From positions 1 to 64,000 of the forward strand of contig CAZRSF010000015.1 of assembly GCA_964602655.1 (NCBI GenBank): 64,000 bases of DNA, read 5' to 3'. The position numbers and the translations under genes are program-made. The notes under the pieces were generated by a model. It was not told the origin of the DNA. It worked only from the letters and a program-made list of their open reading frames with translations, and did not search any database. Positions 59,699 through 64,000 of this stretch are shown piece after piece; the stretch's first letter is position 1; the number at the start of each line of letters is the position of its first letter. Source of the stretch: Moduliflexus sp964602655. Its GTDB lineage: Bacteria; Moduliflexota; Moduliflexia; Moduliflexales; Moduliflexaceae.

Positions 59699-62110
59699 AT
59701 GGCGTATGGCTATTTTGATGACGCGGCGCGAGAATATGTGATTACGAATCCTAAAACCCCTGTGAAATGGGTTAATTACGTTGGAGGACTCGCCTTTGGA
59801 GGGATTGTGGATCACACCGGCGGTTCGCTGATTTGTAAAGGCGACCCCGCATTAAACCGAATCGTCAAATATATTCCGCAGCTTCCGGCGTCCGATTTCA
59901 AAGGGGAAACCCTGTATATTCGCATGAAACAGGGAACTGTTTCTCGCCTGTTTTCGCCCTATTTTGTCCCCACGTTAGACCCGTATGATCGCTTCGAATG
60001 TCGCGTCGGGTTAGGCTATTCGCGTTATATCACCGAATTTTACGGCATCCGCGCCGACATCACCGTGTTCGTGCCGGTCGGCGAAGATCGCATGATCCGA
60101 GACATCACGCTGACGAATCTGACCGACTCGCCGGTCGAAATTGACGTGATTCCGGTGGTGGAATACACGCATTTCGACGCGCTGAAACAATTTACCAATG
60201 CCGATTGGGTGCCGCAAACCATGCAGAGCAAGGCGTTTAAGGAACAGGACGGCACGCTGGTTCTGCAACAGTACGCCTTCATGAAAAAAGATACGGCGAT
60301 CAACTATCTCACCTCCAATTGGCCGGTCTCGTCGTTCGAATCCGACCGCAAGCGTTTTTTGGGCGAGAACGAGTATGGCACATGGCGCGCGCCAAAGGCG
60401 TTGGAACAGGCCGAACTCGGCAACTACGAAGCGTTGCGCGGGGATAATATCGGCGCGTTGCTGCACCATCTCGGCACGTTTGCGCCGAACGACACCAAAC
60501 GCATCATCACCCAATTAGGCCAGACCGCCAACATCGCCGCCGCGCTGCCGAATATTCGGCGCTATCGCGACGGACAGCAGGTTGACGCCGCGTTCGCGCA
60601 GTTGGCCGAATCGTGGAATGCCTATTTGTCGAAATTCCAAATCACGACGCCAGATGCGGCGATGAACTCGATGATCAACATCCATAACCCGCGCCAATGT
60701 TATACGACCAAGAATTGGTCGCGGGATTTGTCGTTGTATCAACTCGGCTTTGGCGGGCGCGGCATGGGATTTCGCGACAGTTCGCAGGATTCGATGGGCA
60801 TTCTGGCGGGCGCGCCGGAAGAAGGCAACGCCTTGATCGCCAAACTGCTGCATGTCCAGAAGCGCGACGGATCCGCGATGCACCAATTTTATCCGTCAAC
60901 AATGGAGGCGACGCTTGGCGACTCGCATGAAATGCCCGATCGCCCGAAATTCTACGGCGACGACCATCTCTGGATTGTGCTGGCCGTGACGGCGTATCTC
61001 AAAGAAACCGGCGACATGGCGTTTTTAGACCGAATCATTCCGTTTTATGAGAAAAACGAGCAGAAACAACCGCTCGAATCCGCCACCGTGTTGGAACATT
61101 TGCAGCGCGCGATTGCGTTCACGCACAAGCATAAAGGGGCGCACGGCTTACCGTTGTTAGGGTTTGCGGATTGGAACGACACGGTCAATCTGCGCACCGG
61201 CGCGGAGTCGGTCTTTGTCGCCGCGCAGTTCGGCAAAGCGCTGCTGGAAATGATCGAGTTGATGGCATTTCTCGGAAAGAGCGACGCTGCCGCAACATAC
61301 CAGGGCTATCACGACCAGATGAAACAGACCGTCAATGAACAGGCGTGGGACGGCGAATGGTTCGTCCGCTATTTCGATTGCGATGGCAGCAAGCTCGGTT
61401 CGAAAGAAAATGCGCACGGGCAGATTTACACGAATGGGCAATCCTGGCCGATAATGGCGGGGTTTGCCGATGCGGAACGCGCAGAAACAGCGCTGAATTC
61501 GGTGAATCGCCTGTTGAACACGAAGAACGGGATCAAATTGAGTTATCCGGGCTTCAATGGATATGACCCGAATACCGGCGGCATCACGACCTATCCGCCA
61601 GGGGCGAAAGAAAACGGCGGCATTTTCCTTCATGCCAATCCCTGGGTGATGATTGCCGAAACAATCATGGGGAACGGCGACCGCGCGTTTCAGTATTACA
61701 ACCAAATCAACCCGGCGGCCAAAAATGATGATCTCGATACGTTCGAAGTCGAGCCGTATAGCTATCCGCAAAATATTTTGGGCGACGAACATCCGCAATT
61801 CGGGTTAGGGCGGAATAGCTGGCTCTCTGGCACAGCGTCATGGACGTATCAGGCTGCCACCAAATATATATTAGGGATTCTGCCGACCTACGCCGGTTTG
61901 CAAGTGAATCCGTGCATTCCGAAGGCATGGGACGGATTCAGCGTGACGCGCCTCTTTCGCGGGGCAACCTATCAGATTACGGTCACAAATCCGAAACATA
62001 TCTCAAAAGGCGTCGCGTCCGTGCGCGTGAATGGAACGGCGATTGACGGCAATGTCATTCCGAGCGCTGCCGCCGGAACTTCGGTTACGGTTGAGGTCAC
62101 GTTAGGATAA
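59699..62110 (+). CDS. GH94 family disaccharide phosphorylase
   Basis: The start is ATG 59699 (MAYGYFDDAAREYVITNP) after AGAGGAGG. The 803-residue length and beginning match cellobiose- and chitobiose-phosphorylases. The N-terminal beta-sandwich is followed by a helical linker and an (alpha/alpha)6 barrel with the general acid Asp in GFADWNDTVNL. A C-terminal beta domain contains SYPQNILGDEHPQFGLGRNSW. Such enzymes split beta-linked disaccharides with phosphate into sugar-1-phosphate. The exact substrate (cellobiose, diacetylchitobiose, laminaribiose or another) cannot be set from sequence by eye. It stands alone. Confidence 0.9.
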   Translation: MAYGYFDDAAREYVITNPKTPVKWVNYVGGLAFGGIVDHTGGSLICKGDPALNRIVKYIPQLPASDFKGETLYIRMKQGTVSRLFSPYFVPTLDPYDRFECRVGLGYSRYITEFYGIRADITVFVPVGEDRMIRDITLTNLTDSPVEIDVIPVVEYTHFDALKQFTNADWVPQTMQSKAFKEQDGTLVLQQYAFMKKDTAINYLTSNWPVSSFESDRKRFLGENEYGTWRAPKALEQAELGNYEALRGDNIGALLHHLGTFAPNDTKRIITQLGQTANIAAALPNIRRYRDGQQVDAAFAQLAESWNAYLSKFQITTPDAAMNSMINIHNPRQCYTTKNWSRDLSLYQLGFGGRGMGFRDSSQDSMGILAGAPEEGNALIAKLLHVQKRDGSAMHQFYPSTMEATLGDSHEMPDRPKFYGDDHLWIVLAVTAYLKETGDMAFLDRIIPFYEKNEQKQPLESATVLEHLQRAIAFTHKHKGAHGLPLLGFADWNDTVNLRTGAESVFVAAQFGKALLEMIELMAFLGKSDAAATYQGYHDQMKQTVNEQAWDGEWFVRYFDCDGSKLGSKENAHGQIYTNGQSWPIMAGFADAERAETALNSVNRLLNTKNGIKLSYPGFNGYDPNTGGITTYPPGAKENGGIFLHANPWVMIAETIMGNGDRAFQYYNQINPAAKNDDLDTFEVEPYSYPQNILGDEHPQFGLGRNSWLSGTASWTYQAATKYILGILPTYAGLQVNPCIPKAWDGFSVTRLFRGATYQITVTNPKHISKGVASVRVNGTAIDGNVIPSAAAGTSVTVEVTLG

Positions 62111-62360
62111 ACGCCGAGACATCATATAACAAACCGATTGAACGATTGGCTGTCATGGCGAGGAGCGTTCGCGACGATGTCATCTCGTCCAGATTGCATT
62201 GTCGTTCGCGTTCCATTTTCGCATATTCATCTTGACAAGCATCATCAGGGAGAATATTCCCGGCGTTGGGAAAGAAATTTGTTTATGTCTGCCCTGAATA
62301 TCAGGCGAATTCGAGCAGATCGTGACGATTCGCAGCCCAATCACTCGGACGCGCCCTACT

Positions 62361-63155
62361 ATGCTTGATTATCATATTCACACGACATTATGCGGCCATG
62401 CCTCCGGCAGCATGGAAGAATACATCGAATTTGCGCTGACGCAGCCCCTGCGGGAAATCGGATTTGCCGATCATCTGCCGATGCTCAAATGGGCGCATCC
62501 GGAATATGCCATGCCGTTTGCGAAATTGCCGGAATATGTCGAACGAGTGGCCTCATTGCGGCAAACTTACCCGATGCTGCCGATCAAACTGGGCATCGAG
62601 GCGGATTATTATTCCCCGGCGGAAGAGGCGGCGACGCGCGACCTCTTGGCGCAGCATCCGTTCGATTATGTCTATGGCTCCGTCCATTTTGTCGAAGATT
62701 GGGCGATTGACGACCCGCGCAATATGGATCGGTGGAAACAGGTCGGCGTGAATACCGTGTACGAAGGCTATTTTGCCCAGTTGCAAAAGGCCGCGCGTTC
62801 CGGGCTGTTCGATATTATCACGCATACCGATCTGCCCAAAAAGTTCGGACAGCGCCCGACCAAAGATATGTCGGCGTTGATTGACGCCACGATTCGCAGT
62901 TACAAAGACGCGAATCTGGCAGTGGAAATCAATACGTCGGGTCTGCGGAAGCCAGTCAACGAGATGTATCCATCTATTGAAATTCTGAAGCTGCTGAAAA
63001 TATACGATATTCCGATTGTCTTCGGGTCTGACGCTCATGCTCCCGACGAAGTCGGACGGGATTTTGCGTATGCGAAACAGGTCGCGAAAGCCTGCGGATT
63101 TACTGCGCTTGCCGTCTTCGAGCAGCGAAAAATTGTTGACGCCTACCCGCTGTAA
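62361..63155 (+). CDS. PHP domain phosphatase, histidinol-phosphatase (HisJ/HisK) type
   Basis: The start is taken as ATG 62361 (MLDYHIHTTLCGHASGS); an in-frame start 13 codons upstream has no homology. The 264-residue protein has the PHP metal-binding residues: DYHIHTTLCGH, GIEADYY, YGSVHFVEDW, ITHTDLPKKFG and VFGSDAHAPDEVG. This set is typical of HisJ/HisK histidinol-phosphatases, but related PHP proteins have other substrates. No his operon is near, so the biosynthetic role is tentative. The start has no clear Shine-Dalgarno. Confidence 0.85.
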   Translation: MLDYHIHTTLCGHASGSMEEYIEFALTQPLREIGFADHLPMLKWAHPEYAMPFAKLPEYVERVASLRQTYPMLPIKLGIEADYYSPAEEAATRDLLAQHPFDYVYGSVHFVEDWAIDDPRNMDRWKQVGVNTVYEGYFAQLQKAARSGLFDIITHTDLPKKFGQRPTKDMSALIDATIRSYKDANLAVEINTSGLRKPVNEMYPSIEILKLLKIYDIPIVFGSDAHAPDEVGRDFAYAKQVAKACGFTALAVFEQRKIVDAYPL

Positions 63156-63215
63156 GATCGCTGTACACCAATTCTTTTCTCTGGTGTCAACTCTTGCGCG
63201 GAGGAAAAAGAACGT

Positions 63216-64000
63216 ATGATCAAACAAACTCATCCACTTATTTTGACAGGCCTTGTCGGGTCTGATGCCTTGATGACGTGCTCATCCTGGGCAATTGCCT
63301 ATTATCTGCGTTTCCAGACCAATCTCATCCCGGTCAGCAAAGGCATTCCGCCATTCGATGTGTATTGGCGGCTGATTATGCCGATTCTGGTGATGTGGGG
63401 CGTGATTTTTCATATTTCCGGCCTCTATCGCCCACGCCGAGGCAGTTCGCAAGCCGAAGAATTCGTCACGATTTTTCAGGCCGTCACCGTTGGCGCAATT
63501 TTACTGATTACCTTTAATTTTTTTTATCCCCAATCCTCCTATTCTCGCCTTGTATTGCTCTATTTCTGGGGCATGAATATTTTTGCTATCGGCTTAAGCC
63601 GCTCGCTGACGCGCAGTTTAGTGGATTATGCGCGCACGAAAGGCTACAACTTACGACATATCCTGATCGCCGGCGCCGGAAATTTGGGCTGCGAACTGAC
63701 GCGCAAAGCGCATACCTACACCGAGTTAGGCTTGAATGTCATCGGCTTTGTGGATGACGATCCGAAGAAACAGGGGAAAATGATTGACGGGACGCGGGTG
63801 TTAGGGACGCTCAACGACATTAATCGGATTATTCGGGAACGCGGCGTCCAACAATTGTTCATCGCCCTGCCGATGACCGCACACGACCGCGTGCTGGAAC
63901 TGCTCGCTTCAGTGGATCAAGAATGCGTGGATGTCAAATTCATTCCCGATCTGATGCAATACATCAGCTTGCGGGTCGGCGTGGAAGAATTGGATGGCAT
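63216..64000 (+). CDS. Undecaprenyl-phosphate sugar phosphotransferase, N-terminal part (3' end outside window)
   Basis: ATG 63216 follows GAGGAA and the frame is open to the window end (261 codons). The N-terminal half has four to five hydrophobic segments, with FHISGLYRPRRG in the loop. It is followed by a nucleotide-binding CoA_binding-like domain (ILIAGAGNLGCELTRKAH, then IGFVDDDPKKQGK and GTRVLGTLNDI). This is the layout of WcaJ/WbaP-type enzymes that load the first sugar-phosphate onto undecaprenyl phosphate for exopolysaccharide. The catalytic bacterial sugar transferase domain is beyond the edge, so substrate and completeness are unknown. Confidence 0.85.
   Translation, partial: MIKQTHPLILTGLVGSDALMTCSSWAIAYYLRFQTNLIPVSKGIPPFDVYWRLIMPILVMWGVIFHISGLYRPRRGSSQAEEFVTIFQAVTVGAILLITFNFFYPQSSYSRLVLLYFWGMNIFAIGLSRSLTRSLVDYARTKGYNLRHILIAGAGNLGCELTRKAHTYTELGLNVIGFVDDDPKKQGKMIDGTRVLGTLNDINRIIRERGVQQLFIALPMTAHDRVLELLASVDQECVDVKFIPDLMQYISLRVGVEELDG

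Overview
The window is a stretch of bacterial chromosome, densely coded on both strands and clearly Gram-negative. Evidence for an outer membrane and Kdo-type lipopolysaccharide is a KpsF/GutQ arabinose-5-phosphate isomerase, a MacA/MacB-type exporter, a periplasmic alpha-2-macroglobulin, a PilP-like protein and lipid-carrier sugar transfer. The two-cistron gltB/gltD, cyclic-nucleotide proteins, PAS histidine kinases, an AAA-like/PD-(D/E)XK protein and abundant intergenic palindromes suggest a large environmental genome, perhaps of an uncultured lineage such as Modulibacteria/KSB3. That placement is weak inference. No rRNA, tRNA or CRISPR array was found.

Layout. 1-5.7 kb: yidD (cut by the edge), yidC, jag, mnmE, rsmG, bactofilin. 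This is the usual cluster beside the replication origin, without mnmG; rsmG carries a frameshift at a T9 tract. 5.9-15.1 kb: an Rrf2 regulator, a very large alpha-2-macroglobulin with an unusual C-terminal extension, a DinB-like protein and a NYN/OST-HTH protein. 15.3-24.6 kb: a frameshifted EEP phosphatase gene facing a long minus-strand bat (aerotolerance) operon. That operon reads batA, NYN protein, orphan antitoxin, batB, vsr, dcm, batC, batD-E fusion, so DNA-methylation and RNase-like genes sit inside it. 25-36.2 kb: an AAA/PD-(D/E)XK protein, an ECF-like sigma factor, two cNMP-domain proteins, a lone PilP, an MFS transporter, a lone solute-binding protein, an RlmD-type RNA methyltransferase, a YvlD-type membrane protein and an RDD protein. 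36.35-37.8 kb: an IS110-family element inserted in one arm of a large palindromic repeat. The empty site can be rebuilt by symmetry, and the leader of the IS contains matching bridge-RNA guides.

37.9-47.7 kb: a MacA-like adaptor, ABC ATPase and ABC permease operon, then gltB and gltD (ammonia assimilation) with a possible sigma-54 promoter. 47.8-50 kb: an A+T-rich accessory patch with a lipoprotein, a PIN toxin/antitoxin pair and two decayed C-termini of sigma-54 activators. 50-54.6 kb: two related sensor kinases in tandem. 54.7-64 kb: an MBL hydrolase, a PPOX-fold protein, a thioesterase, arabinose-5-phosphate isomerase, a REC-REC-HD-GYP protein, a GH94 phosphorylase, a PHP phosphatase and the start of a polyprenyl-phosphate sugar transferase.

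Several families of short perfect palindromes occupy most intergenic gaps. Some act as terminators, and some lie within operons or overlap apparent ORF starts.
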